NCBI GenBank assembly: GCA_019873685.1
Contig: JAIOAT010000008.1
Coordinates: 36,418-100,417, forward strand
DNA length: 64,000 nucleotides
Source of the DNA: Chloroflexota bacterium
GTDB taxonomy: Bacteria > Chloroflexota > Anaerolineae > Aggregatilineales > Ch27
Reading direction: 5' to 3'
Position 1 is the first letter of the stretch; every line of letters starts with the position of its first letter. Shown here one piece after another: positions 30,519-39,015 of this stretch. The notes under the pieces were generated by a model. It worked only from the letters and a program-made list of their open reading frames with translations, did not search any database and was not told the origin of the DNA. A program made the position numbers and the translations under genes.

Positions 30519-32525
30519 TCACTCAACAGCGATCGTCAGCAGTTGCAGGGAATCATCAGCCAGCGCCCACACCTCACCATCGGCAACAGTGACCGGCAAC
30601 CGCGCCCCGCTCACATAGTCATACAGTCCTACCAGCACCCGGTACTCGCCTGCCGGCAGGTCCGCAGGCAGGCTGAGCACAATCAGCTGGCTGACCAGCG
30701 TTTCGGAAGGCGCGTTCCAGGAAGGCGTGGGGCGCTCCAGCCGGGCGGGTGGGCCATCGACCTGCGCCAGCGGTGCGCGACTGTCCAGCGGCGTCAGATG
30801 CACAAAGAGGGAGTAGTCGCCGGGTGGGGTACTCTCGGCCTGCCAGTACAAGCGCAACGTCAGCGCCCCGCCAGCGATCAGCTTGGCGTCTTCCACATCA
30901 TAGCCCACCAGATGAATCGGCCCGAACCGCACATCCAGCGACGTCTGCATCGGCCAGAGCCGGTACATGATCAGACCGGGGCCGCGACGATCCGGGCGCT
31001 CCGGAAACTCGCGCAGCAGCAACAGATCATCCAGAAAGGCACGGCCCGTCTCAGCTTCCTGCAAACTGGCCCGATCGTCCTCAGTCAGGAGCACGTAGCT
31101 CATGCCCCGCTCCTGGCGCCAGTACTCCGCTGGATGCGCGGCGACATTGTCCACAACCAGCCAGTCGAACCATCTGGAAACTGGCATACCACTCCAGATG
31201 TTATTGAACGTTTTCTCGTTAGCCCCGGTCACCAGCACTGGCCCAGTATCCAGCGTGATCTCTGCCCAGAAGCGCAGATCAGCCCGCTGGTCCGTCCGGC
31301 TACGATCCCAGACAATGATCAGGTCTTGCCGGAGTTGCGGCAGTAGCACCAGAACGCCCAGCACAAACAGCAAGACAGCAGAAACGATCGGTCGCCTGGG
31401 CACGGGAACCAGCGCAACCACCTGCGCAAAGGCCAGCCCCACCAGCACGCACAGGCCGACACTGGCGGGGATCATGTAGCGAATGGTGTCGCGATCCACC
31501 CGGGTGTAGGCGGCGACAATCCAGGCGGCGACAACGACATAGACGGCAATCATCAGGGCGCTGTCGAGCCTGACTCCTAGCGCCCTGTGCTGTACCATGC
31601 GGGCAACCACAACGGCGGCGACGCCCAGGCCGAGCATGACCAGCGTCCCCGTCACCTCAAGCGGCTCCAGAGCAAAGCGCAGGTTATTAAGAAGGATAGA
31701 GGGGTCCAGCAATCTGCTGACCGCGCCCTCGCGGATGGTATGTAGCAACGTGTCAGCGCCACCATCCGCCGGGCCAATGGCGGCGGTGGGGGCGAAGCCG
31801 ACCCCAAAGACAACCCACACCATGGTCAGGATCACAATGCCAGCCTGCCAGGCCAGATAGCGCAGACCGCGCCGTCTTCCCCGCTGCCACTCTCTGACGG
31901 TGATCAGCAATGCCGCCAGAGTACCCGGCACAAACAACGGCAGGTACGCCTTGAGGGCGACCGCCAGTGTCCCGGCGACGACAGCCCATACGCTCCAGAC
32001 TTCCCGTTCCGGGACGGCCAGTGCTTCCCCCGCCAGCCAGATAGCCAGCGAAGCCAGGAAGTAAACCGGTGGATCTGGCAGAGCATAAACACCGTTGATC
32101 AGAATCAGCGGGGAAACCGCCCACAGCAGACCAGCGACGATACCTGCCCGTTCCCCTCCGGCCCGGCGCGCGGCCAGGGCAATGAATACCAGCGTCCCCA
32201 GGTTGAGCAGCACCGCCAGCAGACGCAGCAGGCGCACCTGGGCCGCCATTCCCTGCGCGCCCAGCGGCTCCGTGAGGATCTGCACCACCGTTGCCAGGTA
32301 GATATACGCTGGTGGCGCGTGGTCATAGTAACCCTGATTGTCGAACAGGCCGCGTACTTCCTGCGCCGCCAGATAGTAGTTCGGCTCATCGGGGTGATCA
32401 ATGTACGGCAAACTGAAACCGTAAGTCAGCAGGCGCAGGATCAGCGCGAAACCAAGCAGTAGCGCCACTACCACCCGGAATCGGCGCGATGGAGGATCGA
32501 AGCTCTGCTGCTCCGGAAGTCCCAT
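30519..32525 (-). CDS. Polytopic membrane glycosyltransferase, GT39/ArnT-like
   Basis: The 668-residue protein has about 11-12 membrane spans in its first 430 residues. After span 1 it has FSLPYIDHPDEPNYYLAAQ, the DE-type acidic loop shared by dolichyl/undecaprenyl-phosphate-sugar transferases (GT-C fold). A soluble C-terminal part of about 240 residues, probably extracytoplasmic, contains beta-sandwich strands (LTLRLYWQAESTPPGDYSLF, PAGEYRVLVGLYD). It should transfer a lipid-linked sugar outside the membrane. AGAGGC lies six bases before the ATG. It is the first gene of a two-gene operon with the GT4 gene. Confidence 0.85.
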   Translation of the reverse strand: MGLPEQQSFDPPSRRFRVVVALLLGFALILRLLTYGFSLPYIDHPDEPNYYLAAQEVRGLFDNQGYYDHAPPAYIYLATVVQILTEPLGAQGMAAQVRLLRLLAVLLNLGTLVFIALAARRAGGERAGIVAGLLWAVSPLILINGVYALPDPPVYFLASLAIWLAGEALAVPEREVWSVWAVVAGTLAVALKAYLPLFVPGTLAALLITVREWQRGRRRGLRYLAWQAGIVILTMVWVVFGVGFAPTAAIGPADGGADTLLHTIREGAVSRLLDPSILLNNLRFALEPLEVTGTLVMLGLGVAAVVVARMVQHRALGVRLDSALMIAVYVVVAAWIVAAYTRVDRDTIRYMIPASVGLCVLVGLAFAQVVALVPVPRRPIVSAVLLFVLGVLVLLPQLRQDLIIVWDRSRTDQRADLRFWAEITLDTGPVLVTGANEKTFNNIWSGMPVSRWFDWLVVDNVAAHPAEYWRQERGMSYVLLTEDDRASLQEAETGRAFLDDLLLLREFPERPDRRGPGLIMYRLWPMQTSLDVRFGPIHLVGYDVEDAKLIAGGALTLRLYWQAESTPPGDYSLFVHLTPLDSRAPLAQVDGPPARLERPTPSWNAPSETLVSQLIVLSLPADLPAGEYRVLVGLYDYVSGARLPVTVADGEVWALADDSLQLLTIAVE

Positions 32526-32653
32526 GCTTAGCCTCTATGGAAGATACCCACCAGACTCGCTATACTACCGTATCGGCGGCGGATTGCCAGCCAACCGATC
32601 TGCGCCATCCGCGCCCGCCGCCCTGAGAGCATGGCACCGGAGCCACCAAGCCC

Positions 32654-33517
32654 ATGACCAACCCCAAACGCCTTCTGGATAGCTACGGCATCAGTCCCAA
32701 GAAGAGCCTGGGCCAGAACTTCCTGCACGACCCCAACGCCCTGGACAAGATTATCCGCGCAGCGGAGCTTAGCCCGGAAGAGACCGTGCTGGAAATCGGC
32801 CCCGGCACCGGCGCCCTGACCGACTGGCTGGCCAGCGTCGCCCGCCGCGTGATCGCTGTTGAGCTGGATGACCGCCTGATCCCGCTGCTGCAATACCGCT
32901 TCAGCGATTATCCCAATGTGACTCTGGTGCATGCCGACATCCTGGAAGTCAACCTGAGCCTGCACATCCGCCCCGACGAACCGTACTGTGTCGTTGCCAA
33001 CCTGCCTTACTACATCACCAGCGCCATCCTGCGCTACCTGTTTGAGCAGCCACACAAAGCCCGCCGGCTGGTGGTCATGGTGCAGAACGAGGTAGCCGAC
33101 CGGCTGGTGGCGCCGCCCGGCGACCTGAGCCTGCTGGGGGTCTCGGTGCAGTACTATGGCCGTCCGCGGATCATCGCCCGCCTTTCCCCGGCGATCTTCT
33201 GGCCGCGCCCGGATGTCACCTCTGCCCTGGTGCGCATCGATACCTACGCCGATGGCGAGCGCCCGGTACAGGTGGCGGACGAAGCGCAGTTCTTCCGTGT
33301 GGTCAGGGCGGGCTTCAGCCAGAAGCGCAAGCAGCTGATCAATGCGCTCAGCGCGGGCCTGGGCATCGACAAAGAGGCCGCCACCACACTGCTGACCGCC
33401 GCCGGAATCGCACCAACGCGCCGCGCCGAAACCCTGACCCTGACTGAGTGGGCAGCCCTGGCGAACCAGGTGCAGCAATTCGCACCGCCGGTACAAACGC
33501 CACAACAACAGGAATAG
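32654..33517 (+). CDS. rsmA: 16S rRNA (A1518/A1519) dimethyltransferase RsmA
   Basis: The 287-residue protein has the full KsgA/RsmA signature: KKSLGQNFLHDPNALDKI, SAM motif I in VLEIGPGTGALTDWL, acidic VELDD, HADILEV and the catalytic NLPYYITSAIL. VRAGFSQKRKQLINAL is in the C-terminal domain. It dimethylates two adenines in 16S helix 45 late in 30S assembly. It is divergent from the GT39-like gene; TATACT at 32561-32566 is a possible -10 box. Confidence 0.97.
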   Translation: MTNPKRLLDSYGISPKKSLGQNFLHDPNALDKIIRAAELSPEETVLEIGPGTGALTDWLASVARRVIAVELDDRLIPLLQYRFSDYPNVTLVHADILEVNLSLHIRPDEPYCVVANLPYYITSAILRYLFEQPHKARRLVVMVQNEVADRLVAPPGDLSLLGVSVQYYGRPRIIARLSPAIFWPRPDVTSALVRIDTYADGERPVQVADEAQFFRVVRAGFSQKRKQLINALSAGLGIDKEAATTLLTAAGIAPTRRAETLTLTEWAALANQVQQFAPPVQTPQQQE

Positions 33518-33548
33518 CTCTGGCGGAACCGCCCACGCGCGGGTCGAT

Positions 33549-33645
33549 TGCCTGATTTCCCGGCCTCCTGGCCTCCTGTTGCTTTTGCGCCGGTCACCCG
33601 TTTCTCCCCCTGGTTCTTGCCAGCGCCCGTCTTCCATTTTCCCGC
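33549..33645. repeat. Pyrimidine-rich repeat tract (copy 2)
   Basis: TTTCCCGGCCTCCTGGCCTC and further C/T-rich sequence follow the rsmA stop, related to the tracts at 27.6 and 38.7 kb. Confidence 0.55.
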
Positions 33646-33717
33646 AGCCAGGTGGCACAGGAGCCAGCCCCGGGGCTACAATCCGCTGTGGATCGCCTGA
33701 CCACCGGAAGACCGCTG

Positions 33718-34548
33718 ATGCTGCCTCAGTTCATCGATCTGGGCCCTTTTTCCGTGCGGACTTTCACCGCGCTGATCGCCGCCGCGACGCTGGCCGGGCT
33801 GGCGCTGCTGGTCGCCGTCGCCTACCGGCGCGGCGAACCGCCGCTGCACTGGCTGGATGCCGGGCTGGGCGGCCTGCTCGGCGGGGTGGTCGGGGCGCGG
33901 CTGCTGCATGTGCTGCTTAACCTGGCTTACTTCAGGGATCACGCAGCAGAGGCGCTCAACCTGCGGGCCGGGGGACTGAGCGGGCACGGTGCGCTGTACG
34001 GGGCGCTGCTGGGCGTCTGGCTGGCGGCGCGCTGGCGGCGCGTATCATTCCGGGCGGCAGCGGACGTGCTGGCTCTGCTCTGGCCGCTGGGGATGATCGC
34101 TGCCTGGGCGGGCTGCCTGGCTGCTTCCTGTGGTTACGGCGCGGAAGTACGCACGCTGGCCGATTTCCCGGCCTGGGCGGTCAGCGAGACGGCGGACATT
34201 TATGGCACAGTCGCCCCGCGTTACAACACGCAATGGTTCGGCCTGTGGCTGGGGGCAGGGCTGCTGATCCTCAGCGGGTTGGTGACGCTGGTGGGCTGGC
34301 TGCGCGGTTACCGGCTGTGGCTGATCCTGGGCCTCAGCGCGACGGGGCTATTCGTGCTGGGCTTCTTCCGGGGGGATGGTGCGCCGGGGCCGCTGCCAAC
34401 CCTGACATGGGATCAGGCGCTCGACCTGAGCGTGATCGCCTTGAGCGTAGTGGCGGCAGTCGGGACGGCTCTCCACCGCCCGGCCTGTGAAGGCCGGTCA
34501 GCACCGATCCCTAAAGGCCTTGACTCGACACTTCCGAGAGGTGGGTAA
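33718..34548 (+). CDS. lgt: Prolipoprotein diacylglyceryl transferase-like protein
   Basis: From ATG 33718 (GGAAG seven bases upstream) the 276-residue membrane protein opens MLPQFIDLGPFSVRTFTALI, the Lgt start pattern. It has GLLGGVVGARLLHVL (conserved Arg), then GGLSGHGALYGALLG and AAWAGCLAASCGYGAE, corresponding to the HGGL and GRxGNxxxxE regions, though divergent. QWFGLWLGAGLLI and a YRLWLILGLSATGLF span follow. Lgt attaches diacylglycerol to lipobox cysteines; at least one lipoprotein is encoded here (44790). TACAAT at 33677-33682 is a likely -10 box; an in-frame GTG at 33688 is an alternative start. The amidase gene follows after three bases. Confidence 0.75.
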   Translation: MLPQFIDLGPFSVRTFTALIAAATLAGLALLVAVAYRRGEPPLHWLDAGLGGLLGGVVGARLLHVLLNLAYFRDHAAEALNLRAGGLSGHGALYGALLGVWLAARWRRVSFRAAADVLALLWPLGMIAAWAGCLAASCGYGAEVRTLADFPAWAVSETADIYGTVAPRYNTQWFGLWLGAGLLILSGLVTLVGWLRGYRLWLILGLSATGLFVLGFFRGDGAPGPLPTLTWDQALDLSVIALSVVAAVGTALHRPACEGRSAPIPKGLDSTLPRGG

Positions 34549-34551
34549 CGC

Positions 34552-35424
34552 ATGAAGATCACGGTGGGTATCGCCCAGATTCACCCGGCCATCGGCGACA
34601 TCCCGGCCAACCTGGCCAAACACCTTGACTACATCGACCGGGCCAGGGCCGCTGGCGTTGATCTGCTGTTGTTCCCGGAGCTATCCCTGACCGGCTACAA
34701 CCTGCAGGACCTGGTCTATGAGCTGGCCATGCACCCTTCCGCCGATGACCCGACCTTCAGCGTCCTGCTGGCGGCCAGCCGCGACCTGGACGTGGTGGTC
34801 GGCTTTGTCCACGAAGATGCCCGCCATCGCTTTTACGTGGCGGCGGCTTACCTTTCTGGCGGGCAGATCGTCCACCTGCACAACAAGGTCTACCTGCCGA
34901 CTTACGCTCTCTTTGATGAAGGGCGCTACTTCGCCTGGGGGGATAGCGTCCGCGCCTTTGATACGCGCTTCGGGCGGCTGGGGATGTTGATCTGCGAGGA
35001 CTTCTGGCACGCTTCCCCGCCTTACTTGCTGTGGCTGGACGGCGCTGACATTCTGCTGCTGATGAGCGCCAGCCCGGGGCGTGGGCTGGACACCGGCGAC
35101 CGGCTGGCTTCCGCCCGCTGGGTGGAACTGGTCAACCAGGCCTATGCCAGCCTGTTCACCAACTTCGTGATCCACGCCAACCGCGTCGGCTATGAGGACG
35201 GGCTGAACTTCTGGGGCGGCTCCATGATCACTGATCCCAATGGCGAAGTGCTGGCCCGCGCCCCCTACTTTGAGGAGGCATTGCTCGTACAGACGATCGA
35301 CCTGAACCAGTTGCACCGCACTCGCAGCCGCCTGCCGCTGCTGCGCGATGAGCGCACCGGCCTGATGCAGCGCGAACTGGCGCGCATCCTGGCCGGGCAG
35401 CAGGCGAGCTTTGGCGGGTTCTAG
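34552..35424 (+). CDS. Nitrilase-superfamily amidase, probable glutaminase part of NAD synthetase
   Basis: The 290-residue protein has the complete Glu-Lys-Cys triad: LLLFPELSLTGYNLQD (Glu), HLHNKVYLPTYALFDE (Lys) and GMLICEDFWHASPPYL (Cys). SLTGYNLQDL and YLPTYALFDEGRYF are characteristic of the N-terminal glutamine-hydrolysing domain of two-domain NadE. The synthetase domain is encoded separately at 36787 on the same strand. It would supply ammonia from glutamine to that protein. GAGAGGTGGG precedes the ATG. It shares an operon with lgt. Confidence 0.88.
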   Translation: MKITVGIAQIHPAIGDIPANLAKHLDYIDRARAAGVDLLLFPELSLTGYNLQDLVYELAMHPSADDPTFSVLLAASRDLDVVVGFVHEDARHRFYVAAAYLSGGQIVHLHNKVYLPTYALFDEGRYFAWGDSVRAFDTRFGRLGMLICEDFWHASPPYLLWLDGADILLLMSASPGRGLDTGDRLASARWVELVNQAYASLFTNFVIHANRVGYEDGLNFWGGSMITDPNGEVLARAPYFEEALLVQTIDLNQLHRTRSRLPLLRDERTGLMQRELARILAGQQASFGGF

Positions 35425-35448
35425 GACGTGTTGCCCCTATCCCCTGAC

Positions 35449-35507
35449 CCCTTTCCCCACCAGCGGGGCAAGGGGAACCGTCTTCCGCGCTCTGCTGGCA
35501 GAGCGCG
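35449..35507. terminator. Two hairpins between convergent genes
   Basis: CCCCTT..CCCC pairs with CGGGG..AAGGGG (about 35449-35476), and a perfect 9-bp stem, CGCGCTCTG/CAGAGCGCG, lies at 35486-35507. Neither has a T-run. They lie between the amidase and the converging gene at 35599. Confidence 0.4.
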
Positions 35508-35598
35508 ACTACAGGGTGAGGCGAGCGCCACGACGCGGCATTGGTTGATGGGCACGCCAGCGGTCCGGTTTCATAGCACGCCGCTGGATGATGGGCCG

Positions 35599-36030
35599 CT
35601 AGAGATCGACCTCCAGCGTGAGGTCGTTGACGTGGATGGTGTAGTGGCCGCCGGTGAAGTCGCCCAGCGGGATCGTGTCTTCATAGCTCATGATCACCTG
35701 CGTGCAGAGGGCATCCGGCGGCAATTCGCGGAAAATGCTGACGGAGATCGTGTTGCCGTCGCGGGCAATCACCGTCTGCACGGGGACACGGCAGCCATCC
35801 TGCTGGTAGCCGCTGACCCGCAACTGAAGCTGCAGCGGGTACGATTCCAGAGCGATGGTTTCGGCCCGCTCGATCACCAGCGGGATGCGCATGGGAGCAG
35901 CGCCGGGTGTAGCGGTCGGCCAGGTGGGCGGCGGCGCGCCTGGCCCTTCTACCTGGCGGCTAATGCCCAGGTAACCAAAGAGGCCCAGCACCAGGATCAG
36001 AAACCAGCGGGTGAGGTCTTCGATGTTCAC
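35599..36030 (-). CDS. Membrane-anchored or exported protein of unknown function
   Basis: The 143-residue protein starts at GTG 36030 (AAAGGTGA upstream) and has one N-terminal span (WFLILVLGLFGYLGIS), a Pro/Thr linker, then a beta-rich domain. The domain has two cysteines (DGCRVPVQ and DALCTQVIM) that could pair outside the membrane. ESYPLQLQLRVSGYQQDGC and DFTGGHYTIHVNDLTLEVDL are the clearest strands. No enzymatic motif was recognised. It lies between the two NAD synthetase genes on the opposite strand. Confidence 0.75.
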   Translation of the reverse strand: MNIEDLTRWFLILVLGLFGYLGISRQVEGPGAPPPTWPTATPGAAPMRIPLVIERAETIALESYPLQLQLRVSGYQQDGCRVPVQTVIARDGNTISVSIFRELPPDALCTQVIMSYEDTIPLGDFTGGHYTIHVNDLTLEVDL

Positions 36031-36144
36031 TGCAGGTCACCTTTCAGGTTAATTGACAGTCTGCCTCTTGCAGGGTAAGTTGAGCATTGTACGGTAAGTT
36101 TGGAACCGGGACCGCCCGGTTGTTTTCATATGGAGAAGTGCAAT

Positions 36145-36693
36145 ATGAAAATAGATGCAAACAAGGTGATAGAAGAAAGACTCGCCGCGTGTATGGGCCT
36201 TGATAAATATGTTGTCATTATGCACCAAGTGATGGAGGTCGATGTTTCAAAGGATGCAGTCTTCCAGCGGCGGTTCAATAGCTTCTATATGGTGCGTCGG
36301 AATGCTGCTTGGCGAAAAGTGTATTATGAACTCTTTGAGAGCATGAAATCGAAACCTGCAACATTCGCAGAAATCATCACGACGCTGTACGAGCAAACCG
36401 GCAATGTCGAAGCCTCGTTCTCAAGCAAGATGCTGGCAACCCTGTATCCGGACAAGCCCTTATGGGACCGCCATGTCGTGCGGAACTTGAGGCTACATCT
36501 CACCGGCAGAACCAAACAGAAGCAGCTTGAAAATGCCATCGAGCTGTACGCCAAGATTGAAAAATGGTACGGTGATTTTCTTAGCACTAGCGATGCCAAG
36601 GAATGCCTTGCGGTATTTGACCGCGCCTTACCGAGATACACATCGATCAGTGATGTGAAGAAGATCGACTTCTTTCTCTGGAGCATCCGATAA
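36145..36693 (+). CDS. Hypothetical low-GC protein
   Basis: From ATG 36145 (GGAGAAG upstream) the 182-residue protein is helical and basic, with RRFNSFYMVRRNAAWRKVYY and LWDRHVVRNLRLHLTGRTKQ. Base composition and codon use are clearly more AT-rich than the neighbours, suggesting transfer from another genome. No family was recognised, and no partner, toxin/antitoxin pairing or mobility gene adjoins it. It sits between the split NAD synthetase genes. Confidence 0.7.
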   Translation: MKIDANKVIEERLAACMGLDKYVVIMHQVMEVDVSKDAVFQRRFNSFYMVRRNAAWRKVYYELFESMKSKPATFAEIITTLYEQTGNVEASFSSKMLATLYPDKPLWDRHVVRNLRLHLTGRTKQKQLENAIELYAKIEKWYGDFLSTSDAKECLAVFDRALPRYTSISDVKKIDFFLWSIR

Positions 36694-36786
36694 TAAGACG
36701 CCCGGCGGCCCGTTTTGGTTCCGCCGCGTCTGCCGGGCAGGGCGCGCTAACCGGCGGCCCGCGCCGCCACAGGAGGGCAAACAGGC

Positions 36787-37617
36787 ATGGATATCAGCGC
36801 TAGACTCCAGATCAATACCGCCCTGGCGGAAAAAATCCTGGTCGGGTTCATCCGCGACGCCGTGCACAAGGCCGGATTCCAGCGGGGCGTGATCGGTCTC
36901 TCCGGCGGGCTGGATAGCACCCTGAGCGCCTTCCTGGCTGCCCGCGCCCTGGGGCCGGAGAATGTGCTGGCGGTGCGGATGCCCTACGCCACCAGCACGC
37001 CCGACAGTCTGGCCGACGCGCAGGCGGTTATTGACGCGCTGGGTCTGCCCGCCCTGACCATCCCGATCACGCCGATGGTGGAGCCGTACTTCGCTGCCCA
37101 GCCGGAGATGAGCGCCATGCGACGCGGCAATGTCATGGCCCGGATGCGTATGATCGTCCTCTACGATCAGTCGGCGGCGTTTGGCGGGCTGGTGATCGGG
37201 ACGAGCAACAAGACCGAGGCGCTGCTCGGCTACACCACGATCTACGGCGACAGCGCGGCGGCGTTCCAGCCCCTCGGCGATCTGTACAAGACACAGGTGC
37301 GTCAGCTGGCCGCGGCGCTGGGCGTGCCGCCGGCGATCCTGGCCAAGCCACCCTCAGCCGATCTGTGGGCCGGTCAGACCGACGAGGGCGAGATCGGCTA
37401 CACCTACACCGAGCTGGACAAGCTGCTCTACCTGCTGGTGGACGCTCGCTATACGCCGGAAGAAGCGGCGGCAGAGGGCTTTGACCCGCGCATGGTGACT
37501 GACGTATGGCGACGGGTGCGGGCCAACCACTACAAGCGCACCATGCCGGCGGTGGCCAAGCTCAGCCAGCGCACGGTCGGGCACGACTTCCTCTACTTGC
37601 GCGACTGGTCGGGCTGA
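36787..37617 (+). CDS. nadE: NAD+ synthetase (ATP-pyrophosphatase domain only)
   Basis: The 276-residue protein has the N-type ATP-pyrophosphatase loop SGGLDSTLSAFLAARAL (38-54), RRGNVMARMRMIVLYDQS, then LVIGTSNKTEALLGYTTIYGD and PLGDLYKTQVRQLA. AKPPSADLWAGQTDEGEIGY is near residue 190. These are the NadE hallmarks; it makes NAD from deamido-NAD, ATP and ammonia. It lacks the glutaminase domain of the long form, which probably corresponds to the gene at 34552. AGGAGG lies nine bases before the ATG. Confidence 0.96.
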   Translation: MDISARLQINTALAEKILVGFIRDAVHKAGFQRGVIGLSGGLDSTLSAFLAARALGPENVLAVRMPYATSTPDSLADAQAVIDALGLPALTIPITPMVEPYFAAQPEMSAMRRGNVMARMRMIVLYDQSAAFGGLVIGTSNKTEALLGYTTIYGDSAAAFQPLGDLYKTQVRQLAAALGVPPAILAKPPSADLWAGQTDEGEIGYTYTELDKLLYLLVDARYTPEEAAAEGFDPRMVTDVWRRVRANHYKRTMPAVAKLSQRTVGHDFLYLRDWSG

Positions 37618-37627
37618 AAACGCCCGC

Positions 37628-38557
37628 CTACTCCGGCAACACTTCCGGCGGCGGGAAAATGTTGCGCTTGCGGTCGGTGTCGCCAATGCCGGGGTACCAC
37701 TCGTCCGGGAAGGCTCCTGCTTCCCGCGTAAGCTGGTAGCCGCCCAGGTCGCGGGCGATGATCTCCGCCTCCTGCGGGCGTGTCCAGATCACGCTGTCCA
37801 GCTGCACAGCGCGCGCCCCGGCCTCGATGAACTCGCGGGCGTCATCAGGGGTATGGATACCACCCGCGCCGATCACCGGCAGGTTGAAGCTGGCAATCTC
37901 GCGGGCCACACGAGCTACCGCGTGGAGCGCCTGCGCTTTGACCAGCGGGCCGAACACCCGCCCGTGCACGATCCGCCCGGAGAGCGGGTCGCGGGCCATC
38001 CCCCGCGGCGGCCCGCCGACGACGATCGCGCCGGCCTCCGATTCGGCCACGGTCAGGCTCAGGTCAAGTGCCCGTTCCAGCGGCACACGCACCAGCAGCG
38101 GCAACTGGGTGGTTGTGGCGATGGTGTGGATGAGGCCGGTCACTTCGTCCGGCGTGGCTTCCTCGTGTACGCCCAGCTCAAAACCGGCGACTCCCGGCAA
38201 ACCTGCCAGGGAACGGACACAGCGACGCAGATCGGTGGCATTGCGGTCGATCAGGTGGACGATGATCGGCACGGGCGATCCGGCCCACAACTGGCGGTAA
38301 GCCTTGATCACCTTCTCGACGCCGGGGTTAGGCAGGCCGGTATGCAGCAGCACCCCGCCCGGCAGGGGGACGGCCCGTGTATCGCGGGCGCTGCGACGGG
38401 GCCGCAGGCTGACCGGGTTGGTCACAATGGCGCCCAGCTTGTCCGTCCGGATCAGGCGCGTGTAGCACTCGCCGTAGCCGAACGTCCCGGCAGCCGGCAT
38501 GACCGGCGAATGCAGGATCAGGCTGTGCTTGCCCAGGCGGGTCAGTTCGACATCCAT
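37628..38557 (-). CDS. Dihydroorotate dehydrogenase-like flavoprotein with an altered active site
   Basis: The 309-residue protein follows class-1B DHODH architecture: SPVMPAAGTFGYGECYTRLI, GAIVTNPVSLRPR, LHTGLPNPGVEKVIKAY, VPIIVHLIDR, LPLLVRVPLE, VIGAGGIHTPDDAREFIEAG and GARAVQLDSVIW at the FMN-phosphate site. The usual NxSCPN loop with the catalytic Cys/Ser is replaced by GFELGVHEEATPDEV. Either the active-site base differs or it acts on another substrate. It converges on nadE with a ten-base gap. A minus-strand TACAAT at 38672-38667 is a possible -10 box. Confidence 0.78.
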   Translation of the reverse strand: MDVELTRLGKHSLILHSPVMPAAGTFGYGECYTRLIRTDKLGAIVTNPVSLRPRRSARDTRAVPLPGGVLLHTGLPNPGVEKVIKAYRQLWAGSPVPIIVHLIDRNATDLRRCVRSLAGLPGVAGFELGVHEEATPDEVTGLIHTIATTTQLPLLVRVPLERALDLSLTVAESEAGAIVVGGPPRGMARDPLSGRIVHGRVFGPLVKAQALHAVARVAREIASFNLPVIGAGGIHTPDDAREFIEAGARAVQLDSVIWTRPQEAEIIARDLGGYQLTREAGAFPDEWYPGIGDTDRKRNIFPPPEVLPE

Positions 38558-38696
38558 GGCCGGTGCCCGTTTCCGCGTAAAGAACGCCAGTGTCCTGAAT
38601 CTGCGCCGCGCCGCCAGATTTGAGCAGGATCAACCCGGCTCCGGAGGGCGATGCGGCCTGCCGGGTATTGTAGCCCTGCCGGGCGCTCCGGGCCAG

Positions 38697-38895
38697 AGAG
38701 AGGCAGGAGGCTGGAAAAAAGAGGCAGGAGGCAAGAGTCCAGAGGCAAGAAAAGGAGGCTGGGAGGCCGGAGGCCAGGAGGTCGGGAAAGAAGAGGCAGG
38801 TGGCAAGAGTCCAGAGGCAAGGTAAAGAGGCAGGAGACAAGAGGCCAGAGGCAAGAAAAAGAGGTCGGGAGGCCGGGAGACCGGAGGCGAGGAGA
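38697..38895. repeat. Purine-rich repeat tract (copy 3, inverted relative to copy 1)
   Basis: About 200 bases are nearly all A and G on the plus strand. They are built on AAGAGGCAGGAGGCAAGAGT and CCAGAGGCAAGAAAAGGAGG, each seen two or more times. They are the reverse complement of the units at 27739-27848. With flanking sequence it fills the 458-base gap 38558-39015, which has no gene. Confidence 0.8.
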
Positions 38896-39015
38896 TTATG
38901 AACCTAAGTGGCGGCAACGTGACTTTGTTCTCCCCCACTAGTGGCGAAGAACAGAGGAAAGAATTTTCCTGAAGTTCCTCCTCACTTACGGGGGGAATTT
39001 AGGATAGGGCCACAA

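Noticed and set aside
38697..38895. Repeat tract considered as a CRISPR array
   Set aside because: Units are irregular, low-complexity purine runs with no unique spacers of constant length and no cas genes nearby.
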